The notes below the pieces were generated by a model. The model was not told where the DNA came from. It saw only the letters and a program-made list of their open reading frames with translations, and made no database searches. Source: Magnetospirillum sulfuroxidans (lineage in GTDB: Bacteria; Pseudomonadota; Alphaproteobacteria; Rhodospirillales; Magnetospirillaceae). Taken from it: a stretch of DNA of 64,000 nt. This document shows positions 51,644-60,748 of this stretch, piece after piece. Position numbers and translations under genes: made by a program. Each line of letters begins with the position of its first letter. Position 1 is the first letter of the stretch. Location: the NCBI RefSeq assembly GCF_018224925.1, contig NZ_JAGTUF010000001.1, positions 62,001-126,000 on the forward strand. Direction: 5' to 3'.

Positions 51644-52239
51644 TCCGTGAGGCGTCGGGCCAGCCAAACGGTATGCTTGCCGCATTCCGGGTCTTCGATC
51701 CGATGATCGATGACGGTGAAACCGTTTTCGCTTAGCCGGGCGTGGTATTCGTCGCTGCTTAGGCTGGCGTGGTAGACGGGCTCGCCCCACATGTTGCCGA
51801 TGGCCTTGCCATGGCTTGGCCCGCTGGTGAACAAGAGGGGGGCCCCTGGCTTGGCCAAGCGGCCGAAGCTGGCGAACATGCGGCGCTGATCGTCGTGATT
51901 AAGGTGAAAAAAGCTGTCCCAGGCCAAAATGCCATCGAAGGTGGCGGTCACGGGCAGCGCCCGCATATCGGCGACGATCCAGCGATGGGCGGCGAAGCGT
52001 TGGCGGCACAAGGCGATCAGCGCGGGCGCCGAATCAATGCCGGTCATGGCGACGCCGCGCCCGATCAGATAGGCGGCCAATGGTTCGCCGCTGCCGCATC
52101 CCAGATCAATGATCTCTGGCGCCGGACCGATCAGGGCGAGAAAGCGGTCGAGCCAGGGACGTTCGAACAAAGAGCGGCCGCGCAGGCGGTCCCATTCTTC
52201 GCTGTGGCGTTGATACAAGCTGATGATGCTGTCGGGCAT
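51634..52239 (-). CDS. Class I SAM-dependent methyltransferase
   Basis: 201-residue methyltransferase, not closely similar to its convergent neighbour. Motif I is IIDLGCGSGEPLAAYL, the acidic residue is in MTGIDSAPALIAL, and LAWDSFFHLNHDDQRRMF is typical of small-molecule methyltransferases. I start at ATG 52239 (GGAA five bases upstream); the longer frame adds nine residues. Substrate unknown. Confidence 0.82.
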   Translation of the reverse strand: MPDSIISLYQRHSEEWDRLRGRSLFERPWLDRFLALIGPAPEIIDLGCGSGEPLAAYLIGRGVAMTGIDSAPALIALCRQRFAAHRWIVADMRALPVTATFDGILAWDSFFHLNHDDQRRMFASFGRLAKPGAPLLFTSGPSHGKAIGNMWGEPVYHASLSSDEYHARLSENGFTVIDHRIEDPECGKHTVWLARRLTDQA

Positions 52240-52270
52240 GATGTTCCGTCGGTGGTGACCGTACAATTTA

Positions 52271-52301
52271 TAGCCAAACTCTAATCAGAAAGGTTTGGCT
52301 A
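52271..52301. promoter_or_regulatory. Inverted repeat in the divergent promoter region
   Basis: TAGCCAAAC (52271-52279) and GTTTGGCTA (52293-52301), perfect 9-base arms with a 13-base gap, in the AT-rich 149-base gap between a reverse-strand methyltransferase and the unrecognised forward gene at 52389. Its position suggests an operator acting on one or both genes. Confidence 0.45.
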
Positions 52302-52388
52302 AAATGGTGTGTTTGATGTGGTCTTTTTCTTTGTTGGTTCTTAACCTTCGATATTTTATCCTGATACAGGGTTATCAAAGGGGTGATC

Positions 52389-53159
52389 ATGGGCTCGCGC
52401 GGGCCGCTTTTGTTGCGGCGCACTACAAATCATGTCCTTGATGCCTTGCTAAAGGCGGCCGAAGGGGCGTGGCAAGGCCACCCCAAGGAAATGGCGGCGC
52501 TGCGCGACATCATCACCGGGCTGGAAGCTTCGGTCCAGTTCGACGAATTCTATCGTCGGTCGTATCGCGAATTGCTGGACGTGGTCGAGCAGGAAAAGAT
52601 GGAGCAGCGGCGCACCAACGCCTTTGGCCGCTTGATGGTTCACCATTTGGGGCCGCAATTCGAGGCTGGTTCCTTGGATCGGGAATTCCTGCCCAACATT
52701 TTTTCCTTTTTCCATCTGGTGTTGGGCGATGACGCCGGCTTTTACGGCGAGCAATGCCTGAAACAGGTCGCCGAGATGAAGGCCGAGTTGAAAGAGGATT
52801 TCAGCTGGGACGCCTATTACGATTCTCTGCCGGCCAAGCTGATCTTATGGCACACGCTGACCCGCATCGCCGGTTCGTTCAAGCGCTGGGATCTGCGCAA
52901 GGACTGGTTCATGAAGCTGATGCAGTACACGCCGACCACGGTCAGCATCGGCTCGAACGCCTTTGTTACCCGCGAGGTCGATCACGACGAACCGCACGTC
53001 TTTGGCAACCATCAGTTCTGCGTCTTTTTCCAGGCGCTGTTCTCGCCGCTGACCCATATGCTTCCGGCTGACGAAGCGGCCTTTAAAAAGGAATTCGGGA
53101 CCGATCCGCATCACCTGATCGGGCCGTTCCTGGTCCACCTCGCCACCTGCGAGATCTGA
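52389..53159 (+). CDS. Unrecognised soluble protein
   Basis: 256-residue protein with no signal peptide and no membrane segment. I do not recognise a domain. It is rich in aromatic residues and charged helices (RTTNHVLDALLKAAEG, SVQFDEFYRRSYRELLDVVEQEKMEQ is the first helical half), with a possible metal-ligand-rich stretch near the C-terminus (REVDHDEPHVFGNHQFC, then DPHHLIG). The ATG at 52389 follows AAAGGGG; GTG 52383 is possible. It is a single gene with its own terminator. Confidence 0.6.
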   Translation: MGSRGPLLLRRTTNHVLDALLKAAEGAWQGHPKEMAALRDIITGLEASVQFDEFYRRSYRELLDVVEQEKMEQRRTNAFGRLMVHHLGPQFEAGSLDREFLPNIFSFFHLVLGDDAGFYGEQCLKQVAEMKAELKEDFSWDAYYDSLPAKLILWHTLTRIAGSFKRWDLRKDWFMKLMQYTPTTVSIGSNAFVTREVDHDEPHVFGNHQFCVFFQALFSPLTHMLPADEAAFKKEFGTDPHHLIGPFLVHLATCEI

Positions 53160-53162
53160 CAA

Positions 53163-53186
53163 AAAAGGGAGCCGAAGCCCCCTTTT
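53163..53186 (+). terminator. Rho-independent terminator after the unrecognised gene
   Basis: AAAAGGG-A-GC-CGAA-GC-C-CCCTTTT forms a stem with one A/C mismatch and a CGAA tetraloop, starting four bases after the stop codon. The A-tract and T-tract make it potentially bidirectional. Confidence 0.75.
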
Positions 53187-53279
53187 CGTCGAATATCAAT
53201 CTCTTATCCCGCTGATCAGAACCGATCATCGGGCCGCCTTGATCGGCGGGGCCTAACCAAATCCCCATGAATTGTTTGA

Positions 53280-53735
53280 TTAGTTGACGGCCAATTGGGT
53301 CTGTGCCGCCTTGCGACGGATTTCCGCCGCCATTTCCGAGCTGACGCAGACCTTGCCCACCGGGTTGAACATAGTGCCCACGGTTTTGGCCAAGGCGGCG
53401 GCAACCGGGATGCCGATGATGGTGATGAACAGCGCCACCACCTGGATGACGGTGGCGATGGCCAAGATCAGGCCCAGCGGCAGCCACAAGATCATGATGA
53501 CGGTGGAATAGGTTTTCCAGGTCGGGTTGACCTCTTGGTTGGGCAGGGCGTCCTTGGACGCCACCATCTCGTGGCCGAACGGGGCGAGAAAGAATTTGCC
53601 CAATTGCATCAGCCCCAGACCGATGGGGGCGGCAACCACGGTGACGGTCAGCAGCAGCCCAAGCACATAGGTGAACAGGGCGTTGAGGAAACCGAGGAAA
53701 GGAAAATGCCAAAGAATATTGCCCAGGGCGCGCAT
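53280..53735 (-). CDS. YccF-family inner-membrane protein
   Basis: 151-residue membrane protein with the two YccF (DUF307) repeats: NILWHFPFLGFLNALFTYVL near the N-terminus, then GLILAIATVIQVVALFITI and PVAAALAKTVGTMFNPVGK. Four hydrophobic segments are visible. GGGAGGG precedes the ATG. Function in other bacteria is unknown. Confidence 0.85.
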   Translation of the reverse strand: MRALGNILWHFPFLGFLNALFTYVLGLLLTVTVVAAPIGLGLMQLGKFFLAPFGHEMVASKDALPNQEVNPTWKTYSTVIMILWLPLGLILAIATVIQVVALFITIIGIPVAAALAKTVGTMFNPVGKVCVSSEMAAEIRRKAAQTQLAVN

Positions 53736-53792
53736 GGAGCCCTCCCGCTATGAGAGAAGGGTGCAGCCTATGACAGCCAAGGGACGAGAGCA

Positions 53793-53834
53793 ATGGCGCC
53801 GACCAAGTAATTTGGCCGGCGCCATCACTTTTTT
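53793..53834. terminator. Strong hairpin at the pyrE 3' end
   Basis: ATGGCGCCG (53793-53801) and CGGCGCCAT (53817-53825) are perfect 9-base arms, with extra pairing of CCAA and TTGG in the loop. On the plus strand six T residues (53829-53834) follow; on the pyrE strand they form an A-tract before the stem. It ends pyrE transcripts and could also stop read-through from the other direction. Confidence 0.65.
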
Positions 53835-54522
53835 ACTCGGCGCGGCCGCCGTGCAGCTTGGACCATTGCACCGGATCGTGCAGGAAGCTGCGTACCGCTT
53901 CCAGGGTCTTGCGGTCGAACAGACCGTCTTGTTCGGCCACTTCCAAGACGTCCCACCAATTACACAGATAGGACATCTCGACGCCGATTTCGTTCAACGC
54001 CTTCAAGGCGCCGGGGAAGACGCCATAGAAGAAGACGACGAAAGCGTGCTTGACCTCGGCGCCGGCTTCGCGCAGCGCGTTGCAGAAATTGACCTTGGAG
54101 GCGCCGTCGGACGCCAAATCCTCGACCAGGACGACGCGGGCGCCGGGGCTGAATTCGCCTTCGATCTGGGCGTTGCGGCCAAAGCCCTTGGGCTTCTTGC
54201 GCACGTACAGCATCGGCACCATCAGCCGGTCGGAAATCCATGCCGCATAGGGGATGCCGGCAGTTTCGCCACCGGCGACGGCGTCGATGCTTTCATAGCC
54301 GGCTTCGCGCAAGATGGTGTTGCTGGCCAACTCGCAAATCTTTTGGCGGGCACGCGGGAAGCTGATCACCTTACGGCAATCCACATAGACCGGGCTGGCC
54401 CAGCCCGAGGTCAGGGTATAGGGCTCTTCCGGGCGGAAATTGACGGCCTTGATTTCCAGCAGGATGCGGGCGGTGGTCAGCGCAGCCTTTTTATGCTCGG
54501 GCGTGCGGGAAGCGGTTTGCAT
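53833..54522 (-). CDS. pyrE: Orotate phosphoribosyltransferase
   Basis: 229-residue enzyme that converts orotate and PRPP to orotidine 5'-phosphate in pyrimidine synthesis. The PRPP-binding loop is [14 protein letters not shown], and [12 protein letters not shown] contains the catalytic Lys-loop. The length suits the alphaproteobacterial form. ATG 54522 follows AAAGGCG; extra upstream codons are not supported. It is divergent from an enoyl-CoA hydratase gene across a promoter region with a 10-base inverted repeat. Confidence 0.93.
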   Translation of the reverse strand: MQTASRTPEHKKAALTTARILLEIKAVNFRPEEPYTLTSGWASPVYVDCRKVISFPRARQKICELASNTILREAGYESIDAVAGGETAGIPYAAWISDRLMVPMLYVRKKPKGFGRNAQIEGEFSPGARVVLVEDLASDGASKVNFCNALREAGAEVKHAFVVFFYGVFPGALKALNEIGVEMSYLCNWWDVLEVAEQDGLFDRKTLEAVRSFLHDPVQWSKLHGGRAE

Positions 54523-54541
54523 GTGTGGCGCCTTTCGACGG

Positions 54542-54594
54542 TTGTCGGCTTGGGGCTCTATAGGCCACAATCGGTCTTTCCTGCAAGCCGACAA
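54542..54594. promoter_or_regulatory. Inverted repeat bracketing the pyrE promoter
   Basis: TTGTCGGCTT (54542-54551) and AAGCCGACAA (54585-54594) are perfect 10-base inverted arms 33 bases apart. On the reverse strand TTGCAG (54581-54586), 18 bases, TATAGA (54557-54562) form a likely pyrE promoter, so one arm touches the -35 and the other lies just after the -10. A dimeric regulator bound to both arms, or an mRNA stem, is possible. Confidence 0.45.
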
Positions 54595-54611
54595 ACAACA
54601 AGGGAAGCGAA

Positions 54612-55391
54612 ATGTCCGACGAAATTCTGGTCAGCCGCGATGGCGCCATCGCCACCGTCACCATTAACCGGCCTGATCGTATGAATGCCTTGAACCTGCC
54701 GGTGTGGCGTGGCCTGACCACTGCGTTCATGGAATTGTCCACCGATGCCGACGTGCGCGCCATCATTTTGCGCGGGGCCGGAACCAAGGCTTTTGCCCCC
54801 GGCGCCGATATCGAGGAATTCGAAACCCTGCGGGCGACGGCGCAGCAGGCCAAGGATTACGACGTCATCATGCGCGGCGCCTTGGCGGCGGTGAAGAACT
54901 GCCCGCAGCCGGTGATCGCCATGATTTACGGCCCCTGCGTCGGCGGCGGGCTGGAACTGGCCTGTTGCTGCGACATGCGCATCGCCGCCCGTTCGGGAAA
55001 GTTCGGCGTGCCCATCAACAAGATTTCAGTGGTGATGGCCTATCCCGAAATCTCGGTGATTCGCGCCATCGCCGGCCCGGCGGTGGCTGCCGAAATCTTG
55101 CTGGAAGCCCGCATTTTCGACGCCGAGGAGGCGCTGCAAAAAGGTCTGCTCAATCGCATTTACGACGACGAAGCGGTGGAGGGCGAAGTCTTGGCGGCCG
55201 CCAAGCGCATGGCCAACGGCGCGCCGCTGGTCAATCGCTGGCACAAGCGCATGTTGCAGCGTCTGGCCGATCCGACGCCGATCTCGGCGATGGAATTAGA
55301 CGAATGCTATGACTTCCTGGAGACCGCCGATTACCGCGAAGGTCAGGCCGCGTTCAAGGAAAAGCGCAAGCCGGCTTTTACCGGCAAATGA
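54612..55391 (+). CDS. Enoyl-CoA hydratase/isomerase family protein
   Basis: 259-residue crotonase-fold protein. The oxyanion-hole segments are [14 protein letters not shown] and [18 protein letters not shown]. The two Glu residues of classical hydratases are not both obvious at the usual second position, so isomerase or hydrolase activity is possible. AAGGGAAG precedes the ATG. It is the first gene of a three-gene overlapping run. Confidence 0.87.
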   Translation: MSDEILVSRDGAIATVTINRPDRMNALNLPVWRGLTTAFMELSTDADVRAIILRGAGTKAFAPGADIEEFETLRATAQQAKDYDVIMRGALAAVKNCPQPVIAMIYGPCVGGGLELACCCDMRIAARSGKFGVPINKISVVMAYPEISVIRAIAGPAVAAEILLEARIFDAEEALQKGLLNRIYDDEAVEGEVLAAAKRMANGAPLVNRWHKRMLQRLADPTPISAMELDECYDFLETADYREGQAAFKEKRKPAFTGK

Positions 55392-56353
55392 GCCAACCGG
55401 CCACGATCTGGGTTCTGGCCGATGATCGCGCCGGCAATGTCGGCCAGTGCTTGGGCGTGGCCGAGGCACTGGGGCGGCCTTTTGTCGTCAAAGCCATCGG
55501 CTATGATCGGTGGGGCCGTTTGCCCAACCTGCTGCGTCGGGCGTCGCTGCTGGGGGTGGATGGCGCCAGCCGGGCCGGGCTGGTTCCACCCTGGCCTGAT
55601 CTGGTGATTGCCGCCGGCCGCCGCACCGCCCCGGTGGCACGGTGGATCAAGCGGCAATGCGGGGCCAGATTGGTGCAGATCATGGACCCTGGTCCGGGCG
55701 GGCGGGCTGATTTCGCCCTGATCGCGGTGCCGCGTCACGACGGCGGCACTTGCGGCGATAATGTTTTCGCCGTCACGGGCGCCCCACACCGGGTCACCGA
55801 CGCCAAATTGGCCGAGGCGGCGGCCTTGTGGCGGGATCGCTTCGCCGCCTTGCCGCGCCCGTGGGTGGCGGCGATTGTCGGCGGCGATACCCGCAAGCGT
55901 CCGTTCACCGCGCCGATGGCGGCCGATCTGGGACGGCGCTGCACCGCCCTGGCCGCCGGCGGTTCGGTGCTGGTGACCACCAGCCGCCGCACCAGCGCCG
56001 CCGCCGAGCAAGCCTTGTTGCAGGCCATCCCCGAGCCGCGCTTCGTTCATCGGTGGGCGGCGGGCGGCGACAATCCCTATTTCGCCTTGTTGGGGCTGGC
56101 CGATGCCATCGTGGTCACCGGGGATTCGGTGTCCATGGCCTGCGAAGCCTGCGCCGCTCCGGCCCCGGTTTATCTGTATGCGCCTGACGGTTGGGTGGTG
56201 AATAAGCATGCCCGCCTGCATGCCGAACTGTACGCCCAAGGTTTTGCCCGGCCGTTACCAGCAGTGGGAGAGGGGGGGGGAGAGGCGACAGCGCATCCGC
56301 CGCTCAACGCCGCCGCCGCCGTCGCTGCCGCCATTGAACGGATATTACCATGA
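55388..56353 (+). CDS. ELM1/DUF1022-family protein
   Basis: 321-residue protein of the mitochondrial-fission ELM1-like family, common in alphaproteobacteria and looking like a GT-B glycosyltransferase fold. Signatures are WVLADDRAGNVGQCLGVAEA at the N-terminus, IAAGRRTAP, QIMDPG, IVGGDTRK, TTSRRT and VTGDSVSMACEA. Function in bacteria is not established. Overlaps both neighbours by ATGA. Confidence 0.85.
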   Translation: MSQPATIWVLADDRAGNVGQCLGVAEALGRPFVVKAIGYDRWGRLPNLLRRASLLGVDGASRAGLVPPWPDLVIAAGRRTAPVARWIKRQCGARLVQIMDPGPGGRADFALIAVPRHDGGTCGDNVFAVTGAPHRVTDAKLAEAAALWRDRFAALPRPWVAAIVGGDTRKRPFTAPMAADLGRRCTALAAGGSVLVTTSRRTSAAAEQALLQAIPEPRFVHRWAAGGDNPYFALLGLADAIVVTGDSVSMACEACAAPAPVYLYAPDGWVVNKHARLHAELYAQGFARPLPAVGEGGGEATAHPPLNAAAAVAAAIERILP

Positions 56354-57156
56354 GGATTGCGCTTACCCTGGTGGTGCTGTTGGCGGCGGCGTTTCCCGCC
56401 GCCGCTGCCGGTCTGGACGGCGTCAAGGGCGCCGATGACCGCGTCGAGGTGGTTGCCCGCCAATATCCGTGGAGCGCGGTCGGACGCATCAATAACGGCC
56501 AGGGCGGCCATTGCAGCGGCATGCTGATCGGGCCGAAACTGGTGGTCACCGCCGCCCATTGCCTGTGGAACAAAAAGACTCGTCAACCCATGCCGGCGCA
56601 GTCCTTGCGCTTTGTCGCCGGCTATGATCGGGGGCAATATCTGGCCTTTACCCAGGTGGAAAAGACGGTGATCGCCCCCGGCTGGGTGTTCGATCAACCT
56701 TATAGCCCAGTGCTGGCGGCCAAGGATTGGGCGCTTTTGCTGCTGGCCGAACCGCTGGGTGAGCAGGTTGGCTGGGTTGCTTTGGGGGCTAATCCGGTTC
56801 CGGCCGATTGGCTGGTGACCGTCGGCTATGGCCAAGACAAGGCCCATATCCCCGCAGCCCATCTGGGATGTCACGTGACCGGTCGGTTGCAGACCGGCGT
56901 CCTTACCCATGATTGTGATGCGGTCCATGGCGATTCCGGTGCCCCGGTGCTGGTCTGGCGCGGCGGCGTACCGACCTTGGCGGCGATCCATGTGGCCACG
57001 TTTGGCATGGGCGGTGGAAAATTCCTGGGCGGCGCGGTGGCGGCGGCCGAATTCACCGCCGAGGCCAACCGGCGCGGAGCGCAAAGCCCAGGCCGATCGG
57101 GGGTATTGACCCAGCCCTTGGACCCAAGGGTATCGGTGACGGCGCAAAAGCCATAG
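56350..57156 (+). CDS. Secreted trypsin-like serine protease
   Basis: 268-residue exported protease. A signal peptide (ALTLVVLLAAAFPAAAA) is followed by the trypsin-like fold: GGHCSGMLIGPKLVVTAAHC (His), AKDWALLLLAEPLG (Asp), and CDAVHGDSGAPVLV (Ser). Paired cysteines suggest disulfides. It is the last gene of the unit with ELM1 and the enoyl-CoA hydratase, and is convergent to the unknown tandem genes. Confidence 0.85.
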   Translation: MRIALTLVVLLAAAFPAAAAGLDGVKGADDRVEVVARQYPWSAVGRINNGQGGHCSGMLIGPKLVVTAAHCLWNKKTRQPMPAQSLRFVAGYDRGQYLAFTQVEKTVIAPGWVFDQPYSPVLAAKDWALLLLAEPLGEQVGWVALGANPVPADWLVTVGYGQDKAHIPAAHLGCHVTGRLQTGVLTHDCDAVHGDSGAPVLVWRGGVPTLAAIHVATFGMGGGKFLGGAVAAAEFTAEANRRGAQSPGRSGVLTQPLDPRVSVTAQKP

Positions 57157-57245
57157 CCCCCCTCGCATCGGGGGAGAGCGAGCGGTTTTGCCCGTGCCCG
57201 CAATGGGCGCTGGAGCGTCGTGCCTCAGATTAAAGGCGCGCCGCT

Positions 57246-58427
57246 CTATTTCGGCAGGTCGTTGTAAAAAGCGATCAGCAGCGGGGCGCGCATCTGCCGT
57301 TCCTTGTCGGTGCGGCCCAGAATCTGGATCAATTGCTTGATGAACTGACGGTCGACCTTGGGGAAGTCGAAAAAAGCGCGCACGGTCAGCAGGTCGCCGC
57401 CGTGATAATCCAGCTTGTCGAGGAACTTCAAGATGCCGTCGCGGAACGAGCCGGGCCGACCTTGTTCGGCTCGGGTTTTGGGCTGGAATTCTTGTTCGTA
57501 CATCTGCGCCAATTGTTCCCAGGCATCGGCCAAAACCTCGCCATCCAGCCGCACCAGACGTTGCAACATGGGGATGTCGGCCGGATAGGGCGGGATATAG
57601 CCATGTTGCGCCGCATCGTCGCGAAACATCGCCCAGGGGTCTTCTCCGGGCTTACGTGGCCTGGCTTTGCCGTCCTTGCCCTTGATCAGGTGCTCGGGGT
57701 GAAAGATCTGCCAGCGGGCATCCCAATGGTGCAAAATGGGGTTGTTGCTCTCGCCCGCTTGAATCATGCCGATGATGCGGCCGCCGGCTCCGGCTTCGGT
57801 CCAGTTCCGGCTGGTGGCCAGTTCCTTCAGCCGGCGCGAACTCCGCATGGCCGGCAGCACCGAATCGCGCAGCACATGCAAGTAGCACGCGGCGAAAGTG
57901 GGGGCGGCGTAAAACGGCGGCGGGATGTGCGGACGCGAGTTGGTGGCGGCCAGAACCGACAGGGTGCGCCGTAAATAGCGCGAGATGCTGTCGTCGAACA
58001 TGGTGGCGAAATCGCCATAGCTTTGCGGTTGTCCGTCCTCGTCCGTATCCTCGGATTCCAGTTCGTCCATCACCGCTTCGGTGGTGCCGGTAGTGCTGGC
58101 GGCGGCGCCCGACAGCATGGGTTTGGCCAGATCGAACAGCAGCCAGCGTTCCTTGTCCATCTGGTCTTCCGGCCCTGGCGGCAGCAAGGGATCGAAATGC
58201 TGGGTGCTGGCGGCGATGATTTCGGCCGGATCGACGCGTTCCAGTGCCTTGGCCAGAATGACGTTGAAGATCAGGTCCAGTTGCCGGGCGTTGGCCCATT
58301 TCAGGCTTTGCGGATCGGCCAAGGTCAGGCGGCGCAGCAGCAGGATGCGGGACACATCCAGCCGTTGGGTCACCGCCACCAGATCGACCACCTTGGATTC
58401 GAAACCGTCGCCTTTCGCCGCGCTCAT
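57246..58427 (-). CDS. Unrecognised protein, second member of a tandem paralogous pair
   Basis: 393-residue soluble protein without signal peptide or membrane segment. It shares collinear blocks with the next gene upstream: SRILLLRRLTLADPQSLKWA near residue 30, RQLDLIFNVILAKALER, DDSISRYLRRTL, NPILHHWDARW, DPWAMFRDDA, and WEQLAQMYEQEFQPKTRAEQ near residue 320, then FRDGILKFLDKLDYHGG. I know of no family with these motifs. ATG 58427 follows GAAGGGGC; an upstream ATG at 58463 lacks such a site. Confidence 0.7.
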   Translation of the reverse strand: MSAAKGDGFESKVVDLVAVTQRLDVSRILLLRRLTLADPQSLKWANARQLDLIFNVILAKALERVDPAEIIAASTQHFDPLLPPGPEDQMDKERWLLFDLAKPMLSGAAASTTGTTEAVMDELESEDTDEDGQPQSYGDFATMFDDSISRYLRRTLSVLAATNSRPHIPPPFYAAPTFAACYLHVLRDSVLPAMRSSRRLKELATSRNWTEAGAGGRIIGMIQAGESNNPILHHWDARWQIFHPEHLIKGKDGKARPRKPGEDPWAMFRDDAAQHGYIPPYPADIPMLQRLVRLDGEVLADAWEQLAQMYEQEFQPKTRAEQGRPGSFRDGILKFLDKLDYHGGDLLTVRAFFDFPKVDRQFIKQLIQILGRTDKERQMRAPLLIAFYNDLPK

Positions 58428-58509
58428 GCCCCTTCGTTTCCCCCGCTTATTGGTTTTCACCATATTGTCGTGTTGAAAGGTAACGCAGCTTCACGCCGGT
58501 GCAAAAGGG

Positions 58510-59784
58510 TCATTCATTCAGGGTTTGGACGAAATCGCTGAGGATCGGGGCGGCGCGGCGGCGGTCCTGATCGCTCCGGCCAAAATTGGTCAAAAGCCGG
58601 CGGATGAAGGTGCCGTCGATGCGCGGAAGCATGTAATAACATTTGATCGCCAGCAATTCGCCGATGTCTTCGGGCAGCTTGCTGATCCACTTCATCAAGC
58701 CATCGCGGAAAGCCCCCTCGCGCGCTTGTTCCTGGCGGGCATTGGGGGTGAATTCCTGCTCGTATAATTGTCCCAGTTCGCGCCATGCCTTGGCGATGGA
58801 TTCGGCCTCGAAGCGGACGATATCTTGCATCAGGCGCAAATTGTCTTCGCTGGGGGGGCTGTAATCGCCCTTGGTGGCATCCTCGCGGAACAGGGGCCAG
58901 GGATCGTCCTCGGCCTTGGGCTTCTTGCCCTTGATGGTGCGAAACGCCGCCCACCGGCTGTCCCAATTGTGCAGAACCGGGTTGTTGACCTCACCGCTTT
59001 GAATGATTTCGATCAGCTTGCCGCCGCCGACTTCCGGCCAATTGTGGCTGATGCCCAATTGCTGGATATGGCGCGACACCCGCATGGGCGGCAAGACGAA
59101 ACGGCGCAGCACTTCCTCGTAACATTGGGTGAATTCCGGGGCCATGGCAAAGGGGCGGCGGCCGGGTTTGATGTCGCCCTTGACCTGCAACAAACCAAGA
59201 ATTTTGCGGGAATAGGAACAGATGGCGTCGTCGAACAGGGTGGGGAAGTCAGTATAAGGCTTTTCGTCCGAATCCAATTGCATGCGGTCGGCGCCGCCGG
59301 GCATCAGGCGTTCGGAATCCGGCCCCAATTGGGCGGCGAACAGCGGTGGCGGTTCCTTGATGGCGGAAATATAGCGGGCGACCGGCGCTTTGGCCGCCAC
59401 CGGGCCCATGGCCAGCAATTTGGCCAGCAGGGCTTCATGCTCGGAGATGGGCGGTGGGGATTGCCCCAACATCGGCTCGCTGATGGCGGCCAGCACGCGG
59501 ACATCCTCGTCGCGGTTATTGGCGTCCAGGGGCAACAGCGGTTCGAAATTTTGGTCGCGGGCTTCTCGCAGGCGATCCAGGCCCATCCGCTCGACCGCCT
59601 TGCCCAGGATCACCGAGAACACGACATCCAATTGCCGGATGTTGGCCCATTTCAGACTTTCCGGGTCGGCCATGGTCAGCCGGCGCAGCAGCAGGATTTG
59701 CGACACTTCAAGGTGTCGGGTGGCGTTGATCAGGTTTGAAACCTTGGTTTCAAACGTTTTGTTGTCGCGCGACGTCTCGTTCAT
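58510..59784 (-). CDS. Unrecognised protein, first member of a tandem paralogous pair
   Basis: 424-residue soluble protein, paralogous to its downstream neighbour 82 bases away: SQILLLRRLTMADPESLKWA, RQLDVVFSVILGKAVERMG, DDAICSYSRKILGLL, NPVLHNWDSRW, DPWPLFREDA, LGQLYEQEFTPNARQEQARE. It has about 30 extra residues in the middle (SEHEALLAKLLAMGPVAAK region). ATG 59784 follows GAGGGCGGG; a longer frame to 59955 is possible but unlikely. The pair probably arose by duplication and then diverged, as similarity is confined to motifs. No function can be given. Confidence 0.7.
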   Translation of the reverse strand: MNETSRDNKTFETKVSNLINATRHLEVSQILLLRRLTMADPESLKWANIRQLDVVFSVILGKAVERMGLDRLREARDQNFEPLLPLDANNRDEDVRVLAAISEPMLGQSPPPISEHEALLAKLLAMGPVAAKAPVARYISAIKEPPPLFAAQLGPDSERLMPGGADRMQLDSDEKPYTDFPTLFDDAICSYSRKILGLLQVKGDIKPGRRPFAMAPEFTQCYEEVLRRFVLPPMRVSRHIQQLGISHNWPEVGGGKLIEIIQSGEVNNPVLHNWDSRWAAFRTIKGKKPKAEDDPWPLFREDATKGDYSPPSEDNLRLMQDIVRFEAESIAKAWRELGQLYEQEFTPNARQEQAREGAFRDGLMKWISKLPEDIGELLAIKCYYMLPRIDGTFIRRLLTNFGRSDQDRRRAAPILSDFVQTLNE

Positions 59785-60034
59785 CCCGCCCTCATCGTCC
59801 TTCTGGACGTTTCCATCAACGGTTGGACAGCCCCCACAGCCATCGCCACTGACGTCATCAACTACCCCCATCTTTTGGCTTACCGCACCTGACCCGATGG
59901 TGCAAGCGCTGTCGTATGGCGGGCGCATGATCGCGTGCAATAACGCACAGGTCAATCGGGCGGACGGCCTATATGCACGGGTTTAGCCCGGCCTTTTTGC
60001 AGCCGTGCCATGCCCGATGCAAGGTGCTTCGGCG

Positions 60035-60748
60035 TCAGTCGATGGTAACGATCTCGCCGTGGCGTTGGCAGCCGGCCTCCGCCAGGGCGACAAAGCTGGC
60101 GGCGACATCGTCGGGTTGCCGCAAGATGGTCTGATCCTCGCCGGGAAAAGCGATGGTGCGCATGCGGGTGGCGACAGTGCCGGGGTCGATCAGGTTGACC
60201 TTGGTGCTGGAGATATTGGCGATCTCCGCCGCCCAGGTCAGGACGATGGATTCCAGCGCCGCCTTGCCGGCGGCATAGACGCCCCAATAGGGCTGGTTGG
60301 CCTGGGCCGCCCCGGCGGTGACAAAGATGGCCCGCCCGGTCTCGGACAGTTTAAGCAGCGGGGCAAAGGCGCGGATCAGCCGGTAATTGGCGGTGACATT
60401 GACGTCAAAGGCTTCTTGGAAATGCTTTTGATCGACATGGCCGATGGGGGCCAAGCCGCCGCCGATATCGCCGGCATTGCCAACCAGGATGTCCAGGCGG
60501 CCAAAGCGTTCGTACAGGGCGGCGGCCACCTGGTCGATCTTATCGAATTCGCGCAGGTTCAACGGACACAGCACGGCCTTGCCGCCAGCGGCGGAGATTT
60601 CGTCGTCCAGTTCCTCCAGCCCGCCTTGGGTGCGGGCGACGCAGATGACTTCGGCGCCCTCGGCGGCGAAGCGCTTGGCCACCGCCCGGCCAATCCCGCG
60701 TGAGGCGCCGGTGACCAGGGCGATGCGGCCTTGTAGACGCTTGCTCAC
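60035..60748 (-). CDS. Short-chain dehydrogenase/reductase
   Basis: 237-residue SDR with the NAD(P) loop VTGASRGIGRAVAKRF, NAGDIGG, a Thr/Ser in VTAGAAQ and the catalytic YAAGK (YWGVYAAGKAALES). It starts at a GTG overlapping the purF stop (GTGA), so it is the last gene of the radA-cvpA-purF operon. Alphaproteobacteria often keep an SDR in this place; the substrate is unknown. Confidence 0.9.
   Translation of the reverse strand: MSKRLQGRIALVTGASRGIGRAVAKRFAAEGAEVICVARTQGGLEELDDEISAAGGKAVLCPLNLREFDKIDQVAAALYERFGRLDILVGNAGDIGGGLAPIGHVDQKHFQEAFDVNVTANYRLIRAFAPLLKLSETGRAIFVTAGAAQANQPYWGVYAAGKAALESIVLTWAAEIANISSTKVNLIDPGTVATRMRTIAFPGEDQTILRQPDDVAASFVALAEAGCQRHGEIVTID

Noticed and set aside
57157-57245. 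CCCC/GGGG hairpin between the protease and the unknown tandem gene as a terminator
   Set aside because: The stem is only four or five bases with no U-tract; too weak to call.
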